Of a stretch of DNA of 64,000 nt, positions 1 through 12,578 are shown in pieces (within the stretch, counting starts at the first letter, position 1; every line of letters starts with the position of its first letter). The notes beneath the pieces are model-generated. The model searched no databases, was not told the origin of the DNA, and saw only the letters and a list, made by a program, of their open reading frames with translations. Source of the DNA: Gloeopeniophorella convolvens (taxonomy: Eukaryota > Basidiomycota > Agaricomycetes > Russulales); the NCBI GenBank assembly GCA_022496205.1, contig WTXD01000023.1, positions 124,001-188,000 of the forward strand, given 5' to 3'. The position numbers and the translations under genes were made by a program.

Positions 1-1757
1 GCGTGCTGTACGATGGGGCAGTCGTACGCCACTTGGGGTGGACACCATTGGAAAGGTTCTTGCAGCATCTGAGGCGACAGGTACCGAAAGATCTATTTGA
101 GAAGTGCACAGCGGTCCCCAGCAAAGAAGCATTGATGCTTCAAACGACGGTCCAGCACTCCGCCCTACAGAGCCCCGATACTTTCCCAATCCAAGCCCCG
201 TTGTTGTAACTATGCACAATCATCCTGTATTCCAGCACGCCTTGGTGCTTACGCTTGAAATGTTGATCCGAGTCTCTGAGACATTCAGCGCAGTAGAGCG
301 ATTTAAGTCCTGACCCATTGGCGCGACGCGGTCAGGAGTCGGAAGGCAGCAGTGACTGCCTGACGGCCTGACCGGGACCTTCCGGCCCCTTCCGACGCGG
401 GCTTCAAAATTCACGGCAGACTCCGAGGCGTGCAGTGACGAACTCCCCGTCCGTCTCTTTGTCTAGGTTTCGTCAGTTCCGTCGATAGTTTAATCCAGTC
501 TTGCACAGCGACATCTCCTCAAATAATGTGGCCCAAATCCGTTCCCATGCACCACCCTTCCCAGGGATAAGCGGGCGGAGGAACTCATCGTCGCGGAGTC
601 GATGGGAAGCTGAGCTGCTCAGGTGACCGAGTCCGCCCCGCCCCGATTCCGAGGAAGCTTCGCCTGAAAACTTCCAGGACATTAGCACGCTTCCTTATGC
701 GATGTTCTGATTTAACGTAGAATTAATCCACCGGCATAGATGAAAAGCCGCGTACGGCGCCCTATGCATGTAGCTCCCACGACATCGATATCTTGGCGGA
801 GTGTGCCCGCCGCGTCAACGTTTCAACCCACAGCATATTGACAAAATGGCCTGGCACATTGCGGACTGTGCCTTGCTTGCCATTCAGAAGACAGGATCAA
901 GCCGCAATAACAGCGCGTCCCAAAGGCGTGCTCCCGGAGCGGCACCCAGCTACCGCGTTCTCCTTGGCCTCAATTTAACTACATACACACCCGAGACGAT
1001 GTCAATGCCGTTACTGGAAGTGCAGTTTCTCAAAGTCTGGCGGCTGGCCGCTTATACTTCCCGGCTGAGTAATATTTACCGAGTTCCTATTCGACCCGCT
1101 GTGCGCCAGCTGAGGAAGCGTTAAGAACCGATAAGGACACCTTTCGGATCATAGGCTATGCCAGTCCGAGCGCCGGCTTTTGGGAAGTGACTATCCAGAG
1201 GCTACAGGACACACGGTACTTGGATTGAAATACTGAGGCCTTGAGCTTGAGGGGTGATGAAAGGCAATTGCAAGGTGTAGCAGATCTAGCCTGGCCCCGA
1301 TAGCCGATGGATGGTTGACGGAGACGAAAACTTCGGCCTTGGCCGTGAAGCGCGTTGACTCCGCAAACGCGTCTGGCAACTGGGCAACTGCATCCGGATT
1401 TTCTACCAGCCCGAGAATCCCGCAACCTCGCCTCAGCTAGTGACGACTGGTGGTGCCCGGAGGGGCCTCTTTGCCATCTCCCTTTTCGATGGACTGACAG
1501 GCTCTACAATATCGTCTCATCGCCCTACTCGCACTTATGGGGATGCCCTCGTCCAGGGGCCTGACCGCAATCGTGACATCTGCATCGTACGTGAGGCTCG
1601 CCAGCTGACGGGATCCCAGGAGTGCTTCGGCTCGAGACGGATCCAACACCATGAGACCGAAGTTCGCAATGCTTAAGGATATATGCACCGCATACTTCGC
1701 GCCAGGCCCTCGGCATGGTATTTCGGTATCGTGGCCTCGATGATACTATCCACGCCC
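1..1757. other. Left-edge stretch without recognisable gene
   Basis: Only short open frames are present on either strand and none carries a motif I recognise. No P450 remnant, tRNA or transposon end was seen. The stretch ends in the promoter of the first P450 gene. Confidence 0.5.
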
Positions 1758-1763
1758 TATAAG
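1758..1763 (+). promoter_or_regulatory. TATA box of first P450 gene
   Basis: TATAAG lies 78 bp before the chosen ATG at 1836. Position and strand fit the TATA elements seen before most other P450 genes of the window. Confidence 0.45.
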
Positions 1764-1835
1764 ACGGAAGGGCAATGTAATCAACACACTCTCCCACCCA
1801 GCTCTCCCACCAGAATTGGCAGAACAACATCACCC

Positions 1836-3967
1836 ATGATAATCCTTGATCTACTCGCACTCATATTCTTTGCATATGCCGTCCAGGTTCTCTTAGATCG
1901 TCGTAGGCGTGGAGGTTTGCCCTATCCGCCTGGCCCACGCCCACTGCCCATCCTAGGCAATGTCTTGGACATCCCAAAGGAGTCTTCGTGGTTCAAGTAT
2001 ACCGAGATGGGGCGCAAATATGGTACGATTCGCGTCATCATCGCCTGTTCAACTCCTTACTTCGAGTCGGTTGATAGGAGAGATCATGTCTTTCCAAGTC
2101 TTCGGGCAGATGATCATCGTTTTGAACTCTAGTAGGGTTGCCAAGGATCTGCTCGAGAAACGTGGAAATATCTACTCTGACCGCCCAGTCATCCCTTTCC
2201 TGGAGATGTGTGTATCAATCCTCCTTATGTCTAGTATGTCGCGCTGATATAACGAAGGCTGGACTGGGGCGTCTTCATACCCAATGCTCGCTATTCTGAC
2301 TGGTGGCGCCAGTCGCGCAAGATCCTCGATCGTGGCCTTGGTGGGGGTGCAGCGTCAAAGTATCGCCCAATGCAACATGCACGAGTGCGTGTGCTTTTAG
2401 GACGCCTGTTGAATCATCCGGAGAACGTGGATTCTCTCGTTGAACTGTCAGAGCCTTCACTGCGAGATGCTACCCCGACGCTTACCCATGCATTTCAGAC
2501 TTCAAGGAGAACTCATCCTTGCGATGACGTATGGTTATGAAGTCAAAGGGGAAGACGACAGGAAAGTCACCGTCTCAAGAGATGCACTTGGGTTTGGATC
2601 TAGAACGGCCCTTCCCGGAGCCTTACTTGTCAATCACCTCCCTATCTGTTCGTTGATGCATGGCCCTCGCGCTACCGGATCTTCCTTGACGCTTTATTGC
2701 AGTGCGTCATATTCCAGAAAAGCTATCCTGGTTCAGCTATAAGCCGCTCGCCCGTTTCGGTCGGGACCTTTGGCATGAAGTCATGGAATCTCCTATACAG
2801 ATCGTGAAAGACTCGATGGTCAGTCCGCCATCGCAAGTATTGTATCTCAACTGAAGGCGCTGTGCAGGAAAATGGCTCTGCAGTTCACTCACTTGCTCTT
2901 GAAAACCTGCAAAATGCGGAGAAGATGAATAGCACGGAGCGTGCAAAGGCAGAATCGGTTATCGTACCCACCATGGGATCGATGTACGCAGGTGCGTGCT
3001 GGGGCCGATTGCCTCGCCCACGCTAATCGAGAGAACGTCTATTAGCTGGGGTCGATACGGTACGACATCAAGCTCTCGATCGCTTAAGAGATGCTCACTC
3101 TGGGCTCTAGACAACATCAGCCTTATTGACATTCCTTCTGGCAATGATATTGCACCCGGATGTTCAGGTGAAAGCCCAAGCAGAGCTTGATTCTGTGGTC
3201 GGGCGCGACCGACTGCCAACATTTGAAGACCGTCCGCGTTTGCCGTACATCGATGCACTATGCCGCGAGGTGCTCCGGTGGAAGGTTGTAACGCCACTCG
3301 GTGAGTCCAACCCCAACGCCTGTGTTGCCCGAGGAAGGTTCTGACGACCAGGGTGATAGCCGTTCCCCATGCGACAACAGAAGATAACGTGTATGAAGGC
3401 TTCTTCATCCCGAAAGGTACGCTTCTTGTCTCGGCAGTAGTCCTGACGATCAGCTAGTTGACCGCACTGCAAGGTGTTATGATACTTGCAAACGTATGGT
3501 AGGTGATGATCCATGACTGGCAGATTTGAACGGGCTGACGATCGAGGGCATACAGGGCTATCCTACAGGATCCGATCACCTATCCAGAGCCGAGTGTTTT
3601 CAAACCCGAGCGTTTCCTTACGTCGGACGGAAACGTGCGCGACGATCCTACCCTATCTGCGGCCTTCGGATTTGGCAAGCGGATCTGCCCCGGACGCCAC
3701 TTCGTCGACGCCACGCTGTTTATTGCTGTCGCGTCCATGCTGTCAGTCTTCCGTATGGAAAAGAAGCGTGACGCCGAAGGAAATGCGATTCCCATCGAGT
3801 GCTCATACTCAGGATCGGTCGTAAGGTATGTTCGGGCGATGTCAAATCCTGCGCATAGGACGTTAAGCAACCACCTTGATAGCTCCCCGAGCAAATTTCC
3901 GTGCTCTATAGTTCCTAGAGACGCAAGAGCAGCCGAACTTATCTCCATAGACATCATTAGTAGCTGA
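1836..3967 (+). CDS. Cytochrome P450 monooxygenase (CYP64-clan type), P450-1
   Basis: Microsomal heme-thiolate monooxygenase, closest in kind to fungal O-methylsterigmatocystin oxidoreductase-like P450s; the substrate cannot be read from sequence. The start at 1836 was chosen because it gives a short N-terminal membrane anchor followed by a basic patch (RRRR) and the proline hinge YPPGP. The pieces then follow in order: GEIMSFQVFGQ exon, C-helix with WWRQSR, F-G region, the I-helix motif AGVDT, the ExxR motif in CREVLRW, the PERF motif and the heme signature FGFGKRICPGRH, with the ligand Cys codon at 3686-3688. About 12 exons are separated by short introns. The I-helix motif is carried by a 14-nt microexon (3046-3059). 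All pieces keep frame, so the gene appears intact, at about 500 residues. Family (CYP620, CYP5144, CYP5359 or other) is not assignable here. Confidence 0.9.
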
Positions 3968-4303
3968 ATAGACGCATGGAAATGCATCTCTGATCTCCGT
4001 GAGTTGTCGAACCCTCACCTCGTGGATTATAGATCACCGAACACCCTGATTAAAAAGGTTGTACCACCCGCCCCGAAATATACCTTCACTTTCATCCAGA
4101 ATGTGACATTGATCCTCCTATAAATATATGCATGTATCACGAGGACAGGCAGACGTCCTCTATCCGTGACAGCCAGTGGTAATCCGGGAGTGGCGTCTGT
4201 CATTATTTTTTCGATATCAGTTACGTCATGACCCCCACCCCCCCGGCCTTCTAGAGCAATCACGCGTCCGATAGTAGGTCCAAATCGGCCTGCACCTCGC
4301 AGG
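3968..4303. other. Intergenic spacer between P450-1 and P450-2
   Basis: Head-to-tail spacer of about 0.3 kb. Apart from the TATA box at its right end, nothing recognisable is present. Confidence 0.5.
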
Positions 4304-4310
4304 TATAAAT
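4304..4310 (+). promoter_or_regulatory. TATA box of P450-2
   Basis: TATAAAT lies 64 bp before the ATG at 4368, a good match to a fungal TATA element. Confidence 0.5.
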
Positions 4311-4367
4311 CGCACGTAAGACTCAACTCGATCCAGGTGCGGTTCTCCACAACCCCCATCGACTCAC

Positions 4368-6599
4368 ATGACTGTAACAGCACTAGCCCTTGGCTTTCTC
4401 ATATTCTCTGTCGTTTTCTTGTCTCGAGCTGCTGGCGAGCGCTACCCACGCGGACCAAGTAGACAACCACTACCTCCCGGCCCAAGGCCCCTTCCCATTC
4501 TTGGGAATGTATTCGATATTCCCAATCTCTTCTGCTGGGTGATGTATGCTAACTGGGCAAATAAATATGGCAGGTGTGGTCTAAGCTACTCCCTGAATAT
4601 GCCTCAATACCATCATGGTTTAGGCGACGTCATATCCCTCCAAGTCATGGGGAAGGTTATCATAGTTCTCAATTCATACAAAGCGGCAAAAGATCTGCTG
4701 GAGAAGCGCGGCGATGTTTACTCGGACCGCCCTGCCATTCCAATATATGAGATGTGAGTTTCGGGCTTTGATGTCTTCACAGCTGCACCAGAATGACGAT
4801 TCCATGGTATCCAGGATGCGGTGGGAGTGGTTCTTCCCATCGGCTCGGTACGCAGAGCCATGGCGCATTGGCAGGAGAATGCTCGACCGGAGCCTGCGCC
4901 CCACATCCATCGTCAATTACCGTCCCATGCTAGAAGCTCGGACACACGTGTTTCTTTCGCGGCTCCTCGCTCAGCCAGAACAGTTCCAGCTAGTAGCTCA
5001 GCGGTGTGTGGAATCTCGATGTCATCCGCTGCTTGACCCAAGTCTGACAGACATGCTTAAACAGCTTGCAGGGCGAATTGATTATGTCCCTTGTCTATGC
5101 GTATGAAGTGAAAGGGGAAGATGACCCCATGCTGCTGAAAGCGAAGGAGATGACGGAGATCGGAAGTGCATCAACCCTCCCAGGAGCGTTGCTTGTGAAC
5201 GTCCTTCCTTTTCGTGAGTATGTGTCCTTGTGCTACTGGTCCACATTGTAAGGACGTGCTGCAGTCAAACACATCCCAGCATGGCTACCCTGGGTCAGCT
5301 ACAAGCCGTTCGCTCGCAGGGGTTACGAGGTGGGGCGGGACGTCGTTCGTGTTACATTCAGGTGGATCAAAGATCGTATGGTAGGTAAAGCTTGGCTTGA
5401 ATTGGCATTATGTACTGACGGCCTTGGCGCAGGAAGACGGAACGGCACAGCCTTCACTAACTCTGGAATGTCTACGAGAGGCCGAGCAACTACCGGCCGG
5501 ACACGACAGAGACATTCAAGAGACATTTATTGCAAATACTATGGGGTCGATGTTCTCTTGTACGAGTGCATCTTTCCGTCCCCCATCGTGTTTCGACTGA
5601 GTGACCGGCACCTATTTTGTAGCTGGGGCTGATACCGTAAGCGAGCACATCCAACACTACAGACTCAGAAAACTGACCTTACTGCCAGACAGTTTCTACC
5701 TTGGAATCACTCTTTTTGATGCTTTCTCTATACCCAGAAGTGCAGGCGCGTGCGCAGGCGGAGCTCGACTCAATTACCAAGGGAGAACGGTTGCCAAACT
5801 TCGATGATCAACCGCGCTTGCCATACATCAACGCGATTTGCATTGAGTTATTGCGATGGCGTCTCGTTCTCCCATCTGGTGCCGTTCTACAAGTTGCCGC
5901 AATGTTTGATGGTCAAATTGACCGAGCGACGCCTCCCCAACAGGTTTCCCCCATGCAACAACGGAGGACGACACATACAACGGCTACTTCATCCCTAAAG
6001 GTGAAGAGCACGCGGGTTTCCGAAGCACTGTATGACCTATTCTTCGGTGTTCCCAGGTTCCATCATCATCCCGAATGCATGGTCAGCCTGTTTTCCTGTC
6101 AAATCTCCTTCACTGAACTAATCGCGAGCAGGGCGATTTTGCATGATCCAGAGAGATACCCAGATCCAGAGACCTTCAAGCCCGAGCGCTATCTGAACAC
6201 GGACGGCGCCTTTGTGGACGACCCGGTGGTAGCAGTAGCGTTTGGCTTCGGGAAGAGGTGAGTCTGGGCCACATCGTCTCGTCGGGTTCGGCGGTACGAT
6301 GGCGTCCAATTAGGATATGCCCCGGTAGGCACTTCGTCAATGCAACGGTCTTTATCGTGGTCTCGTCTCTGTTGGCATCATCCAACGTCACCAAGGCTCT
6401 TGACAAGCACGGACGGGAAATTCCCGTTGAGCCGATCGATACACACTCTGGTGAACTGGTTACGTATGTGCTTCCTTCTCTACTGAGGGACGTGAGGCTC
6501 ATCCAACTCTGCAGACGTCCTTTACCATTCGCGTGCGTTGCAAGACCTCGAGATCAGCGAGCTCGAGACCTTGTGTTAGCTAGCTGCTTAGCAGAATAG
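4368..6599 (+). CDS. Cytochrome P450 monooxygenase (CYP64-clan type), P450-2
   Basis: ER-anchored P450. It starts with a hydrophobic anchor and LPPGPRPLPILGN, and continues with GDVISLQVMGK, the C-helix WRIGRR, the I-helix GADT, ExxR as ELLR in CIELLRWR, PERY and FGFGKRICPGRHF. The I-helix motif is on a 14-nt microexon (5623-5636). Unlike most neighbours, an intron (6258-6313, 56 bp) splits the heme signature between GKR and ICPG; the Cys codon is 6318-6320. That intron is shared with the P450s at 57.1-59.3 and 60.2-62.5 kb, suggesting these belong to one subfamily. The last exon begins after a short intron near 6464 and ends at the stop 6597-6599. No lesion was found. It lies 0.4 kb downstream of P450-1 in the same direction. 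Substrate unknown. Confidence 0.9.
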
Positions 6600-6818
6600 T
6601 CCTCTAGCGAGGGATCGTAGGAGGATGGTCAGATAGGTGACAGAATCCCTCCCCTGGTTGTATCACCCCAATGTTAAAATCGCAATCCTCACTATACCAT
6701 ACCTTTGATTCTGGGTCAACTCAAACAGAGTGCTCCTGTGTATCAAACCAATACCGAGTAGGTCGCGAGTCCTGCTGAGAAGCTGGTAAAAACTACAGTC
6801 TGAATGAACGTCCCATCA

Positions 6819-9800
6819 TTACTCTTCTTCCTCATCGTCATCATCATCATCGCCTTCATCTTCAGAAACCTCCATTCCCTTCTCTCTCATACGGTCTTTG
6901 TCCTTAGCGCGCTTGCTGCTCAGCTCATCTAACAGGACGAGTAGGTCTTCTTGTTCCTTTTCAACTTCCGCACGCTTGGTGCGTTCTGCTTCTAGCTCAG
7001 CGGCTAGTGCCACTCGTTCCTGCAGGGAAATAGCTGCTGAGGTCCTGCCCATCGAGCTATGTGCGGGTGGAAACGCACCTCCTCGAACTTGGCTGCTGCC
7101 TGCGATGCGGCTGACACGGCGGTTTCCGCCGCAGCGACTGAATTGGCAGTAAGTTCTTTGAGCTTGCCCTGCAGCGCCTCGATTTCAGCTGCCTGCTTCA
7201 AGATGGCCTCGCGCAGTGAGGTAACCAAGACGCTCTCTTCTCCGCTCTGCGCTGCTCGAGGTCTGAATTAGCAGACTTCCAGCTCAGCGTAGGCCACAGC
7301 ACGCACCCGTAGACGAAGGTGCAGAATCCGGGTCGGCGACGATTCCGCGCTGGATGGTATCTGCAGTGTGTTGGCGAGTGAGCTCTGGGACACCGCGTTT
7401 ATACGAGAGCACTCACAATTGTTCGCCTTCCAGAAGTCCACGAATGCCCAATCGAACCAGACCTCCGTCTCGCCGTCGTACATCGGCGTGAAAGCAGGGT
7501 CGAGCGCGTGCGGGCCGGGCGTCGGGCACGGCAGAACCCACGAGTCAGGCCCGACAACTTTGAAGCGCTCGTCTTCGCGCACGCGATTCATGCGCCCAAC
7601 GAGCACGTCGGCGCCGAGTCTCGCCAAAATCGGATGCATGGTCGTCCTGGTCCCGTGATCGATTAACCCATAAGTTCAGGCAGGCGATGAGACGGCGACT
7701 GACCGCGTGATCTCGCCTGGCTCGCGGTTGTACTCGTAGCACACACCAAGCAGGAACGCGCAGAGCCCAGGTACGACCGCATCGACCTCGCTGGGCTGGT
7801 TCAGCTGCTCAACGAGCACCCCAAGCCCGCCCGCCTCGAGGAACTCGCGGACAGCACGCGCGTCCTCCCATAGCCACTGAGACAGGAGGGCAAGAAGCGC
7901 GCACACGACGCGGTCGGCCTCGCGGGCGTCGCGCGGCGCGAGCCCTGCACGCGAGCGCTGCAGGAACGCGAGCGAGAGGTGTTCGGTGAGTAGCGCAAGT
8001 AGGCTCTGCGGGCCGTCGTCATCGTCGCCGTCCGGCGCCGGCGCGCCGGCCTCCGGGGCCGGTGGCGGCGCGCCGTCTGCCGGGACGAAGAAAGCGCCGC
8101 CCGGGGTCGCGGAAGCCGGGAGAGGTGTTAGTGGCGGAGGCACAATCTTGCGTGCAAGCGTTTTGCAATGGGGTGTATGCCGGAGGAGGTGCGCGAAGAG
8201 GACTGATGCGAACTGGAACGAGGAGACATTGACACGGTCTAAAGGCGAGTTTGGGGGAATAATGAGGCCAAAAAGCAACGGCGTTACTGGGGAATGAGCT
8301 GGCCCTTCTAATGAAAAACGAGGTGAGACTACTGCAAGGCGGATCTGTGGCTTCGCGAACCTGTGTTCTCGGGTGGTAACATGCCAGAGACGATGGCTTC
8401 TTTGACGCGATCGTCTCTTAGGAAGTGCTTAGGGATCTTCAGTACCACCGCGTAAAGCATCGGAGAAAGACGTGTACCTCGAATACGCCAACTGCCGTCG
8501 CGCGAAGGTCGACCCCTTCCTTCTGCCTCCGTACAGCACCTTGCCCGTTGTATTCCCCATGCATGATGAGTTCGAGGAGTGCATCGATGCCAGTAGCCGC
8601 CTCGAGGCGATCCCATTCTTCGCCGTTTGTCTCGGGGACGGGCATGTATGGCGTCAACACCATGTCAGGTAGGAGAGGAACCGCAGCAGGTGGGAGTAAG
8701 CGCAGGCACTGAGCGTTGAGCGATGAGTACAAAGGCTGAATGCTTGCTTAGGAGACGCCATCAATACCTGTACTTTGAGCTTTGTGGGCGCATTCGATGC
8801 GAGTGCCATCTCAATGAATAATCTAGTGAACGCGTAACCTTCCCGGAGCTGTAATGAATGCGTTTACTTGCTTGCTCCGACTTGGAAAACGTGATGTCGG
8901 CACCTACACCAGCTCCTTTGGACCCCAACAGCATACCGATACACTCTAATATTAAGCCAGCGTTGATAGTTTTGTCCTCATTCCAGAACTGCAGGGCAAA
9001 TTCTTGCGGTACACCTTGGTCTGGTTGAATACTGGGGTTGAAGAATAAAAGCGAGCAGAGCAACGCAGGAAGGTTCGTCTCCCGGAAATAGCTCTGCGCC
9101 CGGTTCGTAAGGAGTAGAACAGTAAAAGAAGCAGAGTATGCACCTGGTTGGAGGTATTGAAACGTAATAGGGTATCGACGCATTTGAGAGCATCGGTGAC
9201 GACTGCTTGCCCTTCTAGCCCGCCTTCACGAGTGACGATTGCAAACAGTTTCTCGAAAATCCCATCAAACGCAAGCGCTTTCTGAATTTCGGTGCTTTGA
9301 CGAATAAGCGCAGCGAGCATGGAGATTCCTAGAAGGCAAAAGGGCGCATGGTCAATCCGCATGTTACAATAAGAAAGCATCGAGCAGCTTGTCGTGCGTC
9401 ATGATCTGCACGTGGCCGAATCCAGAAGGATGCAAAACATGCTGCTCACCGCGACTGACAGTCTCCTTATTATCCTCCAGGAGTCCGATGATCGCCGCCG
9501 GGCCCACTGGCGCCTTCAAGAAATAGGCTTGTACTTTTTGCGGTCGGTTCTGAAGGATGCTGATCAATAGCACGCACACTGCGTACCGCAGCTGGTAATC
9601 TTGGTCGCCAAGTAGCGCAAAGAGCTTATGCGTCGTCTTCTCGTCTTCCAAGAGCAGATCCGTATGCTCGAAACCAAGGTCGCGTTGCGTGTAGACAGCG
9701 TCGAGTGTGTCGCAAAGGATAGTGACGGTCTCGATGGCCGCGCGCCCGATATCTGGATCAACGTCTGCATCGTTTTGGATGATCCCGAGCAAGCCTCGAA

Positions 9801-9990
9801 GCGCATGGGTCCCAACGAGCTGCTTGTGAGCTTTGGCGAGGCCCTTGAGCGAGAGGACGGTAGCGCGTCGGTCGGCAAGGAGGGTAGAGGGCGAAAGGCG
9901 GTCGCTGAGTCGGGCGATAGTGTCCGCAGGTGTCTGTGGCACTCCTGTTGGACCACGTAGGGCGGTGTAGGTTTGTTGGAAGAAATCCAT
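6819..9990 (-). CDS. USO1: Vesicle tethering factor Uso1/p115
   Basis: Homologue of the general vesicular transport factor p115/Uso1, a homodimeric tether of ER-to-Golgi vesicles. The start at 9990 opens with MDFFQQTYTALRG, which leads directly into the armadillo-like Uso1 head (segments with TVLSLKGLAKAHK, ILQNDADVD-like IIQNDADVD, LRYAVCVLLISILQNRP, and STEIQKALAFDG). It runs through several short introns to a coiled-coil end (from about 7228: ILKQAAEIEALQGKLKEL and ERVALAAELEAERTKRAEVE) and a very acidic C-terminus of Asp and Glu runs. One intron is clear: after FEE near 7082, ending before ERVAL. The coiled coil is only about 130 residues, much shorter than in yeast Uso1. Exon borders in the head (for example after KETV near 9450) were not all resolved. 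It is a housekeeping gene inside the P450 array. Confidence 0.88.
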
Positions 9991-10404
9991 GGCGGTGCAC
10001 GGGTTGCGAGCGTGTCGCCGTCTCGGACGTGCAACTCGCGAGCTCAACGCTGCGCAGGCGGCGGCGTGCGCTCTCCGGGCCGTCGGCACCCAATGGTGTT
10101 AGGGGCCGGGGCGCGTCCGGCCCCGAAGCGAATGGTATTCGATCCTTGCTAGGGCACTGATTATAAGTACTCTGCGTTCGCACTCGCTGGCCAGTTCTAA
10201 TCCTACCAGTGCTAGTGGGGGGTCGCGCAAGCAGGGCCTAGGCTTTAGTAAATGATGCACTGGCATCGCGATTATATTGCATATGATATATTAGGAACTT
10301 GAAGCACCAGCTTCGGAGGGTATTAGTTACTACTGTAACGGATATACTACCAGCCGTCGTATTATATAGATTCATACGGATCATGATGGCGTTACCGCTC
10401 ATAA
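9991..10404. other. Spacer between USO1 start and P450-3 end
   Basis: About 0.4 kb, expected to hold the USO1 promoter on the minus strand. No clear TATA box or other element was identified. Confidence 0.4.
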
Positions 10405-12530
10405 TTATGCTGAGGTAGTCGTATCAATCAATTCTGCAGCCTTCTTATCTCGGGGAACTATGGCAAATGGAAATGGGGTAGGGTGGCTGCTCAAGCAATC
10501 AGCTAATCAAGTATGAAAGAGATGCCTTGAGCGACGTTACCTGACGATGGAACTCGTTTGGGAAACATTGAAAGGAATCTCTTCTCCACAAGCATCATGC
10601 TGCTTCTCGACGCTGAACACCGAAAGCAACGACGCGATGACCATGAACACTATTGCGTCGACGTGGTGCCTGCCAGGACAAATCCGCTTGCCATAACCAA
10701 AGGCTACTTTGAGAACGGCGTCGTTGCGCAAGGTTCCATTGGAATGAAGGAAGCGCTCGGGCTTGAAAGCATCCGGCTCTGGGAACAGCTTAGGATCACG
10801 AAGGATGCCCCTGAACTCAGCTTTCAGTAACCCGACAATAGTGTATATGCGTCGTAATCGCTCACCATGTGTTCCCGATGACGATAGCGTCTTGAGGGAG
10901 CATTAGCATCGAGGATGTCGCCAATTAGAACATCGGATCACACCTTTCGGAATGAAGAAGCCCTCGTAGATATCGTCCTGCGATGCTCGGTGCGGAATGG
11001 CTAATAATGCAGAGGGTCAACCAGCATTCTCCGTGGTACAGAGAAGGCTTACACAATGGCGTCACAACCTTCCATCGGAGAGCTTCTTTGCAAAGCGCAT
11101 CGACATAAGGCATCCTGGGGCGATCGCCGAATGTTGGAAGTCGCTCTCCGCCGGTCACGAGGTCAATCTCTTCCTGGGCCTTCTTTTGTACGTCGGGGTG
11201 CAGCAGAACAGCCAGCACTGCATTCAGTATAGCAGCACCTGTCTGCGAGGGGACACAGAGTATAAGAATCGAACAGCATTCAGTAACAAGCCTAGTCGGA
11301 CTCACGGTGTCAACGCCAGCTAGCCCGAGGGTTCAGAACAGCGTTCAATGGTTAGAGAAGCCATGGCTTACGTGCGTAGGTGGAACCCAGCGCTTGGGCA
11401 ATGATGCTCTCTGCCTTGTCTCTTTCCGATTCTTTCAGCTCCTCCGCCTCTTGAAGATGCTCGAGAGCCATTGAGGGAAGCGCTGTCCCCATTCTCTGCA
11501 AAGGCTCAACAATGTCCACGTCAAATCCGTGGATTACCAACCATGTTCTCCTTCACAAACTGAATGGGAGTAGTCATAACTTCCTGCCACATGTCGTGTC
11601 CAAGCCGGGCTAGAGGCTTATAGCTAATCCATGGAACCCAGGCCGGGATGTGTCGGACTGCACAGGACTGTCAAGACAGAGACGGACAGAAACAGAGGGC
11701 AACGCACGAAAAGGTAAATGGTTCACGAGTAATGCTCCCGGGAGAGCAGATGACGCCGCGAGTTCATTCATCGCCTTGGAGACAGAGACGATCCGATCCC
11801 CGTGACCCTTCAACTCGTATCCGTACGTCATACCCATGATGAGCTCGCTCTGAAGGCTGAAGCAAACATCGTCAGTGTGAATCGGAGAAGGATGAGAGAG
11901 CTCTGCGTACAGTTCCACATGTGCCCGTAGATCTTCAGGCGTCGCGAGCATGCGACCCAGGAACGCAGCAATTCTCCTTTCTTGTAGAGGATGATACTGC
12001 CCCAGTGCAGCTGGGCGCATGCTGCGCTCGAGCAGCCTACGCTCCTGTTTCCACGTCTCCCCATATGGTGCGCCGGGCACGAACGTTTCCCACCCCATCC
12101 TAGGCGTAAGCGTGGTCAGCGTCAGTGCGACCAGCGGTGATATAAAAACTTACATTTCTCCGATAGGCAGTGCAGGACGGTCCGAATAGATGTCCCCGCG
12201 TTTCTCCAACAGGTCCTTCGCGGCTTTCATGGAATTCAGAACGATGATGGTCTGCCCGAAGACGCGGAAAGATGTGATCTCCCCTAGCTCGAGTCTCAAA
12301 GAAGGCGTCACAAATGTAGGCATACGTTGCTCACCATACTGGTCCGCAACTTCCGTGTACTTGACCCAAGAAAAGTCCTTTGGGATGTCGAAGAGGTTGC
12401 CTACGAGGGGCAGAGGCGGCGGTCCCGGAGGATAGGGAAGTCTTCTGCGTTTGTGCTGGTCATGAAGCGCTCTGAGAATAAATACGAGCACAAGTAGAGC
12501 CAGTCCATCAAGCGCATGAAGAAAAGCCAT
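10405..12530 (-). CDS. Cytochrome P450 monooxygenase (CYP64-clan type), P450-3
   Basis: Intact-looking ER P450. The ATG at 12530 starts the membrane anchor, followed by RRRLPYPPGPPPLPLVGN. Further pieces are ITSFRVFGQTIIVLNS, C-helix WKQERR, YGYELKGHGDRI, the I-helix AGVDT on a 14-nt microexon (11306-11319), ExxR as EALR in CKEALRWK, PERF, and the heme signature FGYGKRICPGRHHVD with the Cys codon at 10678-10680 (minus strand). The C-terminal exon reads HPTPFPFAIVPRDKKAAELI and stops at 10405-10407. The proton-delivery motif has Val where many P450s have Ala (AGVDT), as in P450-1. It faces tail-on to the USO1 promoter. Substrate unknown. Confidence 0.9.
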
Positions 12531-12570
12531 CCGGAAGACCTGCGGTGAATAATAAGTCAACGATTGGGTG

Positions 12571-12578
12571 ATTTTATA
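12571..12578 (-). promoter_or_regulatory. TATA box of P450-3
   Basis: On the minus strand this reads TATAAAAT, about 45 bp before the ATG at 12530. Confidence 0.5.
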
